From positions 1-64,000 of the forward strand of contig NZ_SMZJ02000005.1 in NCBI RefSeq assembly GCF_004358095.2: a stretch of DNA of 64,000 bases, read 5' to 3'. The position numbers and the translations under genes are program-made. Source of the DNA: Seonamhaeicola sediminis (GTDB lineage Bacteria; Bacteroidota; Bacteroidia; Flavobacteriales; Flavobacteriaceae). Below are positions 45,863 to 55,074 of the stretch, in pieces (the stretch's first letter is position 1; each line of letters begins with the position of its first letter). The notes beneath the pieces are model-generated. The model saw nothing but the letters and a program-made list of their open reading frames with translations. It did no database searches and was not told where the DNA came from.

Positions 45863-46870
45863 TTACTCAAGCAAACCTAATTTTTTTAAATCATGATAAA
45901 AAAATGTTTTATCATTATTCATACTAACAAATAAGCCATTTGGGAAACTATCCCCTAGAGCAACGGTAGTAAGATCACAACCATCGGTTTCTGTTGTTCC
46001 TAAATTAATCTCTTTTATAAAAGCATTAGTTTTTAAATCAAAAACATTAAAAGTTCCTGCTTGCTGGTTGGATACAATTAAAAAGGAATTATTTTGATAA
46101 TGTGCAATGGCAATACCTTCAATATCCTCTTTAAAAAATTCTCCACCAAAGCAGTAAATCTGCTTATCTCCCTTGGATGGTTCTGCATAGTACTTACGAA
46201 TACCATGACCTTCATCAGAATAATAAACGATGCCATTTTTATCATCAACGGCAATAGCTTCAATTTCCTTTTTTTCACTAAATTCTCCAAACTTCCTAAC
46301 TAAATTGGCGTGTACACCCAAACTATCAGAAACAAATTCATACTGATACAAATACCCGTTTTTAGGTCCCGATTTTCTACCAACAATGGCATATACTTTT
46401 TTCGTCCTTGGTGATTTGTAAATTGCAATTCCCATTGGCAGCTTATACTCAGGTAATGTAGCATCTTCAAATACCTTAAAACCTCCATTGTCTAAAGGCT
46501 TCATATCTGGCACAGAAAATAATCGAATTTGTTGACGTTCTCTTTCTGTAAATGCAATAACATCAACTTTGATAGAATCGTTCAGTTTAAAACCATATTC
46601 CAAATCAACATTGTTTGGGCGCTTTAACCCTCTAATGGTTTTATTTTCAATGATTTTTCCATCTAAATCAAAAGCATAAATGGCACCATCAGTTTCTTTA
46701 TCAGTACCAAAAACGATGCTCTTAGAAGCATCGTTTGGGTTTATCCATATAGCAGGATCATCAGTATCATGTAATGTCTTTTCGGTTATTACATCGGGTG
46801 CAATAACCGGCAACGTTTTCCCACATGACACCATCATTACTCCAACTATAAAAACTATATTTTTTTGCAT
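45863..46870 (-). CDS. Beta-propeller phytase, lipoprotein
   Basis: Removes phosphate from phytate at the cell surface or in the periplasm, normally Ca2+-dependent. A short lipobox (IVGVMMVSCGK) precedes the six-bladed BPP domain: HDTDDPAIWINP, IVFGTDKETDGAIYAFDLDG, RPNNVDLEYGF, IEAIAVDDKNGIVYYSDEGH and QQAGTFNVFDL. The acidic clusters fit Ca2+ and phosphate sites. Length is 335 residues. It starts 6 bp after the TonB-receptor gene, so the two form one operon, as seen for many Bacteroidota BPP phytases. Confidence 0.92.
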   Translation of the reverse strand: MQKNIVFIVGVMMVSCGKTLPVIAPDVITEKTLHDTDDPAIWINPNDASKSIVFGTDKETDGAIYAFDLDGKIIENKTIRGLKRPNNVDLEYGFKLNDSIKVDVIAFTERERQQIRLFSVPDMKPLDNGGFKVFEDATLPEYKLPMGIAIYKSPRTKKVYAIVGRKSGPKNGYLYQYEFVSDSLGVHANLVRKFGEFSEKKEIEAIAVDDKNGIVYYSDEGHGIRKYYAEPSKGDKQIYCFGGEFFKEDIEGIAIAHYQNNSFLIVSNQQAGTFNVFDLKTNAFIKEINLGTTETDGCDLTTVALGDSFPNGLFVSMNNDKTFFYHDLKKLGLLE

Positions 46871-46876
46871 GTATTT

Positions 46877-49720
46877 TTAGTTCTTTCTCTTGAATAAATC
46901 ATACTTTAAACCTACAGATAATCTCTGGCTATAGTATTCCATTTGCATGGTTCTACTTTTCACACCTTGGAAATATCTTAAAGGTTGATCTGTAATATTG
47001 TTCAAATCTACATACAAACGTAAATTATCACTAAATGCATATGATGCATTAAAATCTAAAAACAATTGTTGGTCATAATATCTGTCTTCAAACGCATTAC
47101 CTCCAATTTCATCAATGTATGCATCAGAGAAGTTTAATGATAAGCGTAAGTTTAATTTTTTACCACCATAAGAAAGCGAACCGTTAAACATATTTGGTGC
47201 AGTTCCTGGTAAATCTAAATCGGTACGTTCGTCACCGTCTTCGTTTCTTATACCATCGGCACTTGATGATAAATAGGTATAGTTCAAGAAAACGCTTAAA
47301 TTTTTAGCAAAACCAGGAAGGAAGTCTAACTGGCGTTGGAAAGACACCTCTGCTCCAGTAATTGAGGCATCGTCACCATTTTGAGGCTGAAACGCATCAA
47401 AACCTGTAGCGCTATCTGTGAACTGTGATGTATAAATAAAATCTTGAATGTTTTTATGAAACACTCCTGCTGATATTAATCCAACACTTTTAAAATAATG
47501 CTCTGCCATTAAATCAAAATTCATAGATTTTGTAGCGCTTAATTCTGGGTTACCAATGCTTACCTCTTCATCTTCTCTTACTACATTTCTAAATGGCACT
47601 AAATCTATATAGTTAGGTCTTGCCAAAGTATTTGTCCATGCAAAACGTAACACTGTATTATTGGCAACATTATATTTAAAGTGTACACCTGGTAGGATAT
47701 TAACATAAGAATTATCATCTTTAATTTCTCCAGAAGCGTTCGGATCGAAATCACCATCTTCATCAAAAACCACTAAGTTTCCATTAGTTTCAATTTCTGT
47801 ATTCTCAATACGAACACCCGCTAAAACAGACAATTTATCTGATACTTGTTGGTTAATCATAGCGTAGCCAGCATATACATCTTCTTTTACAAGATAATTT
47901 CCTGATAAAAACTCATCAACAATTGATTCACTTTCAAATAAGTTTGAATTTTGTAAATCTAAACTTCCTAAGTACTCAGGATCTACATAAGCACCAGCAA
48001 CATATTGACTTCCTGCTAAGAAATCTGCATCTGTTTGATCTACTAAGGGCAATAATGCTAAATTATCGAAATTGCTTGTTTCTGGTGAAAACTCAAAGAA
48101 GTTATTGTCTCTGTTTTTTTCTTTAAAACGTAAACGGCCACCAACTTTAATAAAGCCTTCTTTCTCTTTTACTAGGGAGAATGGTATTTGTAAATTTGTA
48201 AAGAAATTCCAGTCCTTCTCTTCAGTAAACTGATTTTCTTCAGTAATTCCGTTTAAACTATATCTACTTAAAAGCACATCGCTAGAATTGGCTGGTACAA
48301 TTACAGGAAATCTAGTGTTAGAAAAATCTGCATTAAAAGGTATCGGGTCACTATCAACCGTTTCCTCTAATTCATACTCAATATATCGCTCGTTTAAACG
48401 TTCTTCAGAAGCACTAGCGTAAGACCCCATCCAATCTAACTTAATTTTTCCTATTAAATGCTCACCACCAAAAGTATAGTTTTGCATACGCTGGTCTTCC
48501 AAACGTGCATTTTTGTTTCTATCGTTGTCAATACCACCTTTTGTTTCTCTTCTAATTTCACCTTGAAAGCCAGTGATAGTTTCTGTACCATCTTCAAAAA
48601 TAGGTTCAATGGAGCGGTAGCGTAATCTGTATCGGTTTTCTCTATCGTCTCTCCAGTTGTACATGGTTTTTAAGTACAACTTATTATTTGGATTGAAAGC
48701 ATAATCAAAATTAGCGGAAAAGCTTCTTCTCACTCGCTGCACCAAATAAGTTCTAATATCTGATTCTTCAACAAAAGGATCAACTTCTATATCATCTCCA
48801 GATAAAGGACTTTCTGCTTCGTTTACCCATTCAGCTTCTACGTTATCTGAACCAAAATCGGTATCATTAATTGAGGCAGAAAACATATAACCAAACTTCC
48901 CGTTGTTAGTTCTATCTCCTATTAAGAAAGAACCATTAACAATACGCTTATTAGTAATAAAGTTTACTCCAGAACCAGCGGTAGCAGCCACTCTAAATCC
49001 GTTAGGCGACGTTCTTGTTACTAAATTAACAGAACCACCAAGTGCATCACCATCCATATCAGGTGTAACAGCTTTGTTTACCTCTATTAACTGAATCATA
49101 TCTGCCGGAATAAGGTCCATTTGTATGTTTCTGTTATCACCTTCGGCAGAAGGAATACGGCTTCCATTTAAAGTTACTGAGTTTAATTGAGGAGCTAAAC
49201 CACGAACGATAATATTACGAGCCTCTCCTTGATCTACCTGCATGGTAATACCAGGAATACGTTTTACCGCATCACCGATGTTAGCATCTGGAAATTTACC
49301 AATTTGATCTGTTGAAACTACATTGGTTATGTTCTGCTTATTTTTTTGAGCATTCAATGCCTTTGCTTGTCCGCTATTATAACCGTTAATTACAACACCA
49401 TCTAATTCTAAAGCTTTTGCAGTAATGGTTACGGTTACATTGGTAGTTATTCCTTCTGTCACCTCTACTTCTACATCAGTATCAGAATACCCTAAATAAA
49501 CAACTTTAATGGTTTGCTTACCAGATGGAATATTTAAAAACAAAAACTTTCCGTCTGCATCAGAAATTACTCCTTTATCCAGTGATTCTAATAAAACACT
49601 TGCAAAGGGCACTGCAAGTCCTTTTTCGTCAATAATGGTACCTTGAATATTTCCGTTTTGAGAGAATCCAATTAACGAAAACACCATGGCTAAAAATAAA
49701 ATTACGTATTGTTTTTTCAT
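46877..49720 (-). CDS. TonB-dependent receptor paired with phytase
   Basis: Outer-membrane 22-strand barrel for energised import. The 947-residue protein has a signal peptide ending SLIGFSQ, a CarboxypepD_reg-like domain (IQGTIIDEKGLAVPFASVLL...), the plug (FPDANIGDAVKRIPGITMQV, IIVRGLAPQLNSVTLNG) and a barrel ending RLSVGLKYDLFKRKN. No SusD partner follows, so it is not a classical Sus system. The partner gene suggests a substrate such as inositol phosphates, or a product of phytate degradation. This is inferred from context only. Confidence 0.92.
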   Translation of the reverse strand: MKKQYVILFLAMVFSLIGFSQNGNIQGTIIDEKGLAVPFASVLLESLDKGVISDADGKFLFLNIPSGKQTIKVVYLGYSDTDVEVEVTEGITTNVTVTITAKALELDGVVINGYNSGQAKALNAQKNKQNITNVVSTDQIGKFPDANIGDAVKRIPGITMQVDQGEARNIIVRGLAPQLNSVTLNGSRIPSAEGDNRNIQMDLIPADMIQLIEVNKAVTPDMDGDALGGSVNLVTRTSPNGFRVAATAGSGVNFITNKRIVNGSFLIGDRTNNGKFGYMFSASINDTDFGSDNVEAEWVNEAESPLSGDDIEVDPFVEESDIRTYLVQRVRRSFSANFDYAFNPNNKLYLKTMYNWRDDRENRYRLRYRSIEPIFEDGTETITGFQGEIRRETKGGIDNDRNKNARLEDQRMQNYTFGGEHLIGKIKLDWMGSYASASEERLNERYIEYELEETVDSDPIPFNADFSNTRFPVIVPANSSDVLLSRYSLNGITEENQFTEEKDWNFFTNLQIPFSLVKEKEGFIKVGGRLRFKEKNRDNNFFEFSPETSNFDNLALLPLVDQTDADFLAGSQYVAGAYVDPEYLGSLDLQNSNLFESESIVDEFLSGNYLVKEDVYAGYAMINQQVSDKLSVLAGVRIENTEIETNGNLVVFDEDGDFDPNASGEIKDDNSYVNILPGVHFKYNVANNTVLRFAWTNTLARPNYIDLVPFRNVVREDEEVSIGNPELSATKSMNFDLMAEHYFKSVGLISAGVFHKNIQDFIYTSQFTDSATGFDAFQPQNGDDASITGAEVSFQRQLDFLPGFAKNLSVFLNYTYLSSSADGIRNEDGDERTDLDLPGTAPNMFNGSLSYGGKKLNLRLSLNFSDAYIDEIGGNAFEDRYYDQQLFLDFNASYAFSDNLRLYVDLNNITDQPLRYFQGVKSRTMQMEYYSQRLSVGLKYDLFKRKN

Positions 49721-49884
49721 GATTAATTAGTGATAAATTATTTCAGCGAAATAACAAAATCATCTAACCAACCCTATTAATTAGATTTTAACATAATGTT
49801 ATAAATACTTATTAAAAAACACATATTTTAAATTAATTTAACATTTCAAAAATATTTAGAAAACACTCAAAATAGAAGCATAAA

Positions 49885-49914
49885 AAAACCCTTTCCAAAT
49901 TTGGAAAGGGTTTT
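49885..49914 (-). terminator. Terminator after rpmA
   Basis: A 30-bp perfect palindrome (AACCCTTTCCAAA/TTTGGAAAGGGTT core) with A and T tracts, 22 bp past the rpmA stop. It separates the ribosomal operon from the phytase receptor promoter region. Confidence 0.85.
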
Positions 49915-49936
49915 AATCTTTATTAAATCCTTAGTC

Positions 49937-50197
49937 TTAAGCTTCAAAAGGCTCTATAGACACGTAAGATTTATTGTCTTTCTTTTTTGTGAATTTTACA
50001 ATACCATCTACTTTAGCATGTAATGTATGATCTTTTGAAGAATACACATTTTCACCTGGGTGGTGTGTGTTTCCTCTTTGTCTTACGATAATGTTTCCTG
50101 CAATTGCAGCTTGACCACCAAAAATCTTAACACCTAAGCGTTTCGATTCTGATTCTCTACCGTTTTTCGAACTTCCGACTCCTTTTTTATGTGCCAT
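49937..50197 (-). CDS. rpmA: 50S ribosomal protein L27
   Basis: Ribosomal protein near the peptidyl-transferase centre. The 86-residue protein starts [20 protein letters not shown] without the cleaved leader peptide of Firmicutes, and has [16 protein letters not shown] and HPGENVY. It follows rplU by 40 bp in the usual order. Confidence 0.98.
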   Translation of the reverse strand: MAHKKGVGSSKNGRESESKRLGVKIFGGQAAIAGNIIVRQRGNTHHPGENVYSSKDHTLHAKVDGIVKFTKKKDNKSYVSIEPFEA

Positions 50198-50237
50198 TTT
50201 ATTTCGATTTTATATTGTTAAAGTTAGCAGTTAGCTA

Positions 50238-50906
50238 TTAAGCTTTACCACCGTCTAATTCGTCTTGCCATTTTTTAAGTTCATCCCACTTACCTTCAGC
50301 AGCTAATTTAGCTTGTGCTGGCCAAGTATCTGTAACATGATTACCACGAACACCTGAAATAATTTCAGATATTTTTGCAGCATCAGTTTTTGCTAATTCT
50401 GCAAAAGTTGAAATTCCTGCTTCTACTAATGTTGAAGCAATTTTAGGTCCAATACCTTCAACTTTCTTTAAATCGTCAGCTTTTCCAGTTGCTTTTTTAG
50501 CAGCAGCCTTAGGCGCAGCCTTTTCCGCTTTTGGTGCCTCAGCTTTAGGAGTCTCTTTTTTAACTTCTTTAGCTGGAGCAGCTTTTTTAGCTCCTGAAGC
50601 AACAATACTATCAATTACTATTTCTGTTAAAGCTTGACGGTGACCATTTTTCACACGGTAACCTTTACGTCTTTTCTTTTTGAAGACGATTACTTTATCA
50701 CCTTTTAGGTGCTTAACGACTTTTGCTCCTACTTGAGCACCGTCTATAGCCGGGGCGCCTACAGTTACTTTGTCTCCGTCTGCAACTAAAAGAACATTGT
50801 CAAAAGCTACTTGCTTTCCTTCTTCAGTTTGTAAACGGTTAACAAAAACTTTTTGGTCTTTTTCAACTTTAAATTGATGCCCTGCTATCTCTACAATTGC
50901 GTACAT
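50238..50906 (-). CDS. rplU: 50S ribosomal protein L21 with C-terminal helix-hairpin-helix extension
   Basis: Residues 1-103 are a normal bL21 ([37 protein letters not shown]). Residues 104-143 are an Ala/Lys/Pro/Glu-rich linker. Residues 144-222 form a helix-hairpin-helix-like domain ([20 protein letters not shown], then [28 protein letters not shown]). Ordinary L21 is about 103 residues, so this protein is twice the usual size. The extension is the type seen in other flavobacterial L21 and DUF4332-like proteins and would be solvent-exposed on the ribosome, possibly contacting nucleic acid. A promoter lies at 50971-51000. Confidence 0.95.
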   Translation of the reverse strand: MYAIVEIAGHQFKVEKDQKVFVNRLQTEEGKQVAFDNVLLVADGDKVTVGAPAIDGAQVGAKVVKHLKGDKVIVFKKKRRKGYRVKNGHRQALTEIVIDSIVASGAKKAAPAKEVKKETPKAEAPKAEKAAPKAAAKKATGKADDLKKVEGIGPKIASTLVEAGISTFAELAKTDAAKISEIISGVRGNHVTDTWPAQAKLAAEGKWDELKKWQDELDGGKA

Positions 50907-50970
50907 AGCGTAACGTTTTTATTAGTTAATTCTATTATATAAATTACCTCAGAGCCTTCTAAGGCGGGTG

Positions 50971-51000
50971 CAAATATACTGCTAAATAATTAAACTACAA
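50971..51000 (-). promoter_or_regulatory. Promoter of rplU-rpmA
   Basis: Leftwards: TTG (50998-51000), 19 nt, TATATTTG (50971-50978), a perfect consensus match. The ~60-nt leader contains GCCTTCTAAGGC (50954-50965), which can form a short hairpin of unknown importance. Confidence 0.8.
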
Positions 51001-51005
51001 ACGTT

Positions 51006-51470
51006 TTATTGTTTTTGAGGAATATTTCTGCTATTCTTAAAAAGCTGCATAACAGACAAGGTAGCTACTACTGATGTGGCCAACCCCATAACAGCTACTA
51101 TAAAGGTTACCATGCCAATATCAATATCAAATTTTCTATGTAATGTTTGCATTAAATGAGGTAAGAAATTTGAATCTATCTCTGTAGTGTAAAACAAAAA
51201 GAAAAGTGTAAATACTAATGTAGCAACAAAGCCAGTAATAATACCTGTTTTAAATCCTTCTGTATAAGAAAAAGAATTAGGTAATTGTAACTTATACAAC
51301 CTTACCGCTTCATAAATACCAAAACCTGTTATGAAGGCATTAAAAAAACTAAAAGCAGGATTAATATGTTTGTTAAACAACGATAAAACTAGAAAATACG
51401 CTATTAAAACCGCACTTGTAACCAGTCCAAACCTTATGGGAAGCGATACTTTTTTCATCGATTTTAACAT
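51006..51470 (-). CDS. DUF4199-like membrane protein
   Basis: The 154-residue protein has four hydrophobic helices and an intervening TEGFKTGIITGFVATLVFTL segment, resembling DUF4199 membrane proteins of Bacteroidota. The function is unknown. MKKVSLPIRFG, 12 nt into the frame, is an equally good start. It ends only a few bases from the rplU promoter's -33 element. Confidence 0.7.
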   Translation of the reverse strand: MLKSMKKVSLPIRFGLVTSAVLIAYFLVLSLFNKHINPAFSFFNAFITGFGIYEAVRLYKLQLPNSFSYTEGFKTGIITGFVATLVFTLFFLFYTTEIDSNFLPHLMQTLHRKFDIDIGMVTFIVAVMGLATSVVATLSVMQLFKNSRNIPQKQ

Positions 51471-51538
51471 TTAGTGTTTTCTTAAATTTCGGAAAAAAAT
51501 CTGAGAATTAATAATATAACTCTAAATATTTGAGATAA

Positions 51539-52420
51539 TTACCTTTTTCTTTTTTGTGCTAAGTATACACCAATAAGAATAATTACTGTTGAAATAGTTT
51601 GTAAAAAACTAAAGCGTTCCCCATCTAAAACTCCCCAAAAAACTGCCACAATTGGCATTAAATAAGCTACAGAAGAACCAAAAACAGGCGTTGAGACTTG
51701 TATCAATTTATTAAATAACACTTTAGCTACGGCTGTACCAAACAAAGACAAGAGTAACATATACAATAACGCTGGTTTTAATTGCTCTTTAGCTAGGGTT
51801 TCTTCCTTAAAAAAACCACTTGAAATTAAAACTATAATGGCGGGAATCATAATAACCATAAAATTCCCTACAGCAATTGTTAGTGCATTAACATGCTGAA
51901 GATAGTACTTTATAATATTGGAGCTTGCAGCATACATGATAGTGGCTATTACAACCAAAACGGCATAAAAGTAGTTTTGGGTAGGGTTTAATGAAACGCC
52001 ATTCATTATGAGAATTAATGTTCCTATTAAACCAATAAAAACACCTAGAACCTGTTGTTTAGTTGATTTTATTTTAAAAACTAAAAGACCTATCAAAATG
52101 GTGTTTATAGGCACTAAGGAGTTTATTATAGAAGCTACAGCACTATCAATCTCTGTTTCTGCAAAAGCAAAAAGGAAAGAAGGAAAAAAAGTACCTAAAA
52201 GCCCCGTAAGCACAATACCTTTCCATTCTTTGGTACTTTTTATTTCTTTAATTTTCCTAAACCCAATAATAAAGAGAAATGTTCCTGTAAAAATAATCCT
52301 AACCGCCCCAAGTTGCATGGGAGTTAAACCCACTAGCCCTTTTTTTATAAGCATGAAAGAACTACCCCAAATTAATGAAAGTATAAATAAATAAATCCAC
52401 TTAGAGTGCAACGCTTTCAT
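51539..52420 (-). CDS. EamA/DMT-family transporter
   Basis: Inner-membrane drug/metabolite-type permease. The 293-residue protein has ten hydrophobic helices in two EamA repeats: IYLFILSLIWGSSFMLIKKG at the start and, in the second half, AVLVVIATIMYAASSNIIKY and GSSVAYLMPIVAVFWGVLDG. The substrate cannot be predicted. It stands next to DUF4199 on the same strand with a 68-bp gap. Confidence 0.9.
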   Translation of the reverse strand: MKALHSKWIYLFILSLIWGSSFMLIKKGLVGLTPMQLGAVRIIFTGTFLFIIGFRKIKEIKSTKEWKGIVLTGLLGTFFPSFLFAFAETEIDSAVASIINSLVPINTILIGLLVFKIKSTKQQVLGVFIGLIGTLILIMNGVSLNPTQNYFYAVLVVIATIMYAASSNIIKYYLQHVNALTIAVGNFMVIMIPAIIVLISSGFFKEETLAKEQLKPALLYMLLLSLFGTAVAKVLFNKLIQVSTPVFGSSVAYLMPIVAVFWGVLDGERFSFLQTISTVIILIGVYLAQKRKR

Positions 52421-52576
52421 TGGTGATTTGTTTGAGGCACAAAATTCAACTTTTTAACCTAATAAAACAGCTTTATTTAGTAATTTTGCACAATAATAGT
52501 TGTTAAATTGTACTTAAGTTATCTCGTATTAACTCTATTTTATCTAAATTGATTATAATTTTAAAACACAATACTA

Positions 52577-53071
52577 ATGAATACATTAAAGAACACCTTA
52601 GTTTTAGTAATACTAGTTTTATTTGCTTTTAGCTGTAAAAATAAGGTTGAAGCAGAAGTAAAAACTGTAGAAGTTTCCTCTGAAGCTAAAAAAACAATTG
52701 ATCCTAATGCTACCTTTGCCAAAGCGGAGTTTACTATAGACGGAATGACCTGTGAAATTGGTTGTGCTAAAACCATTGAAAAGAAAATTGCCAACATGGA
52801 AGGCGTAAAATCTGCTAAGGTAGATTTTGATAAAAAACTAGCTATGGTAGAATATAATGAAGCTAAAGTAACACCTACATCTTTAGAAGAAACTGTTACC
52901 AATGTTGCTGATGTTTACAAAGTAAGTGACATGAAAACCGTAGATATATTTTCTACCACAAAAAAATGCTCTGCTGATTGTAAAGAAGCTTGTTGTTCCA
53001 ATAAAACTGAAGCTGATAAAAAGACGTGTGCCACAGATTGTAAAAAAGCATGTTGTATTCAAAAGGCGTAA
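52577..53071 (+). CDS. HMA-domain lipoprotein with duplicated Cys-rich tail
   Basis: The N-terminus MNTLKNTLVLVILVLFAFSC is a lipoprotein signal with Cys20. A heavy-metal-associated domain spans about 50-115 (FTIDGMTCEIGCAKTIEKKI, VKSAKVDFDKKLAMVEY). Its metal site is C59-x3-C63 rather than the usual C-x2-C. The tail carries two copies of C-x3-C-x3-CC 20 residues apart (131-140 and 151-160), giving eight more cysteines. This looks like an envelope metal buffer or chaperone for Cu, Zn or similar. It is a lone gene with its own terminator; no efflux ATPase is adjacent. Confidence 0.85.
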   Translation: MNTLKNTLVLVILVLFAFSCKNKVEAEVKTVEVSSEAKKTIDPNATFAKAEFTIDGMTCEIGCAKTIEKKIANMEGVKSAKVDFDKKLAMVEYNEAKVTPTSLEETVTNVADVYKVSDMKTVDIFSTTKKCSADCKEACCSNKTEADKKTCATDCKKACCIQKA

Positions 53072-53111
53072 ATACTATGATTCTGAACTTGGTTCTGAAT
53101 GACATTTTCAT

Positions 53112-53148
53112 AATAAAAAAGCTTCTCCTTTTTAGAAGCTTTTTTATT
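53112..53148. terminator. Bidirectional terminator between the HMA gene and gldD
   Basis: A 15-bp perfect stem (AATAAAAAAGCTTCT/AGAAGCTTTTTTATT) with a 7-nt loop. It overlaps the gldD stop codon (53144-53146) and ends both convergent transcripts. A REP-like GGTTCTGAATGACA precedes it near 53090. Confidence 0.8.
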
Positions 53149-53722
53149 TCCAATTAATTGTTTCCATAATATGGATAATGTCTTTTTGCAAATAGTTGGC
53201 TGCCGGAAGAATGGAATCATAATTAGGCCTTGCGTAAAAGTATAAAGACCCTGTTAAAAAATGATTTACACTATCTGTTACATAGAACTGAACTGGAGAG
53301 GCCACATTTCCTCTCACCTCAGATAATGCCCCATATACTTTTTGATAGCTGTTTTCATATGGTGTTACCGGGATTTCATCTGCTTTCTTTGTATGCTCTA
53401 ATGTGAATTTTTGGGCATCTCTTAAAAAGTTCTCCAAATTCTCTTCATTAGCTTCCACTGCCTTGTATGTTAAAAATATGGTACCTTTGAGTGATGGGTA
53501 TTCTAAATTAACACCATAACTTTCAGTTGGCGCCTCTATTTTTTTCAATGAAATTTTTTTAGCCAACAAATTAGCTTCAAAAGTAAAAGGAACCTCAATA
53601 TTAGAAGTAACATATTTAGCCTCAGGGTACTCTAACCTTAAAAATGCTTTAGGTTTTGGCTTGTAATCTTCACCACACGCAACACATATAAGAATTAAAA
53701 AAAGAAATAAATATCGGCTCAT
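53144..53722 (-). CDS. gldD: Gliding motility lipoprotein GldD
   Basis: Lipoprotein required for gliding in Flavobacterium johnsoniae. The 192-residue protein has a lipobox (LFLILICVACGED), then KPKAFLRLEYPEAKY, ESYGVNLEYPSLKGTI and a C-terminal YLQKDIIHIMETINWK. Its start codon overlaps the gldE stop by one base (TAATG), so translation is coupled. gldD, gldE, ssb and mutY in this order are the known flavobacterial arrangement. Confidence 0.95.
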   Translation of the reverse strand: MSRYLFLFLILICVACGEDYKPKPKAFLRLEYPEAKYVTSNIEVPFTFEANLLAKKISLKKIEAPTESYGVNLEYPSLKGTIFLTYKAVEANEENLENFLRDAQKFTLEHTKKADEIPVTPYENSYQKVYGALSEVRGNVASPVQFYVTDSVNHFLTGSLYFYARPNYDSILPAANYLQKDIIHIMETINWK

Positions 53723-55026
53723 TAAGCAATTGTGAATTTTACAAGTTTAATACGTTTTCTATCTAAAGCTTCAATAGTAAAAACGTAATTTCTGAAATTT
53801 ATTTTACTATTAAGCTTAGGAAAGCTGCCAGAAATTTCCAATACAAACCCAGCAATAGTTTCGGCTTCACCTTTGTTTTCTTCAAAAAGATATTCATCTT
53901 CAATTTTGGTAATCTTATAAATATCTTTTAAAGCTGTTTTTCCTTCAAATACGTAATTATTGTTATCAAGTTTTGAATATTGTAAATCTTCGTCATCAAA
54001 CTCATCACTAATATCTCCTACAATTTCCTCAATAATATCTTCCAAAGAAATTAAACCAGAAGTCCCACCATATTCATCAACAACGACAGCCAAATGTACT
54101 TTCTTCTCTTGGAACTCCGCCATTAAATCATCTAACTTTTTATTTTCAGGAACAAAAAAAGGTTCTTTTATTAAGCTAACCCAATTAAACTGTTTTTTAT
54201 TGATGTGAGGTAATAAATCTTTAACATAAAGAATACCTTTTATTTGATCAATATTCTCCTCATAAACAGGAATTCTAGAATAACCGTTAGTAATTATTTC
54301 CGGCATGATTTCAGCATATTTCTGTTGAATATTTAAAGCAAAAATATCAATTCGCGGACGCATTACCTGTTTGGTATCGGTATTTCCAAATGACACAATC
54401 CCTTGCAGAATCTTATGTTCCTCTTTAGTTGTATCTTCATCACTGGTTAGTTCTAAGGCTTGCGACAGCTGATCTACACTTAAATTAGATTTACGTTTAC
54501 CTAATTTATTGTGAATTGCTAAGGTTACACTCTGCATTGGTGAACTTACAGGTGAAAGAATTACATCTAAAACTTTTAATGGATACGCCATAAAAGAAGC
54601 GAATTTTACGTTATTCCTACTGGCATAAATTTTAGGCAAAATTTCACCAAAAAGTAAAATAAGGAAGGTAATCACAATTACTTCTAAAACAAATTTTACT
54701 TTGGGATTTGCAATGTCTCCAAAAATAAAGTCACCCAGATAGGCAAACAAAATTACCGTTGCAATGTTTATGAAATTGTTAGCTACCAAAATGGTTGCTA
54801 GTAACTTTTTAGGACGTTCAACCAGCAGAGAAACCACTTGCATGCGTTTAGAATTTTCTTCTAAGCCAGCTTCTACATCATTTTTTGTAAGTGAAAAAAG
54901 AGCCACTTCGGCACCAGAAATAAGCGCAGAACAGACTAGGAGCAAAATCAGTAGTACAAAACCAGAAACAATTGAAAAATCAATTGCAATAAATAAATTT
55001 AAAAAACTGGAAGGGTCGGGGTCCAA
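53722..55026 (-). CDS. gldE: Gliding motility-associated protein GldE (DUF21/CBS/CorC_HlyC)
   Basis: Membrane protein of the hemolysin C/CorC type associated with GldD. The 434-residue protein has an N-terminal DUF21 domain with several helices (VSGFVLLILLLVCSALISGA...), two CBS motifs around VMRPRIDIFAL and YSRIPVYEENIDQIKGILYV, and VVDEYGGTSGLISLEDIIEE followed by a CorC_HlyC domain. It may influence ion transport or membrane assembly of Gld proteins. It sits between ssb and gldD. Confidence 0.93.
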   Translation of the reverse strand: MDPDPSSFLNLFIAIDFSIVSGFVLLILLLVCSALISGAEVALFSLTKNDVEAGLEENSKRMQVVSLLVERPKKLLATILVANNFINIATVILFAYLGDFIFGDIANPKVKFVLEVIVITFLILLFGEILPKIYASRNNVKFASFMAYPLKVLDVILSPVSSPMQSVTLAIHNKLGKRKSNLSVDQLSQALELTSDEDTTKEEHKILQGIVSFGNTDTKQVMRPRIDIFALNIQQKYAEIMPEIITNGYSRIPVYEENIDQIKGILYVKDLLPHINKKQFNWVSLIKEPFFVPENKKLDDLMAEFQEKKVHLAVVVDEYGGTSGLISLEDIIEEIVGDISDEFDDEDLQYSKLDNNNYVFEGKTALKDIYKITKIEDEYLFEENKGEAETIAGFVLEISGSFPKLNSKINFRNYVFTIEALDRKRIKLVKFTIA

Positions 55027-55074
55027 ATACGTTGGTTTTAGTTAAACAAAAGTCTAGTAGCAGACTCATCAATA

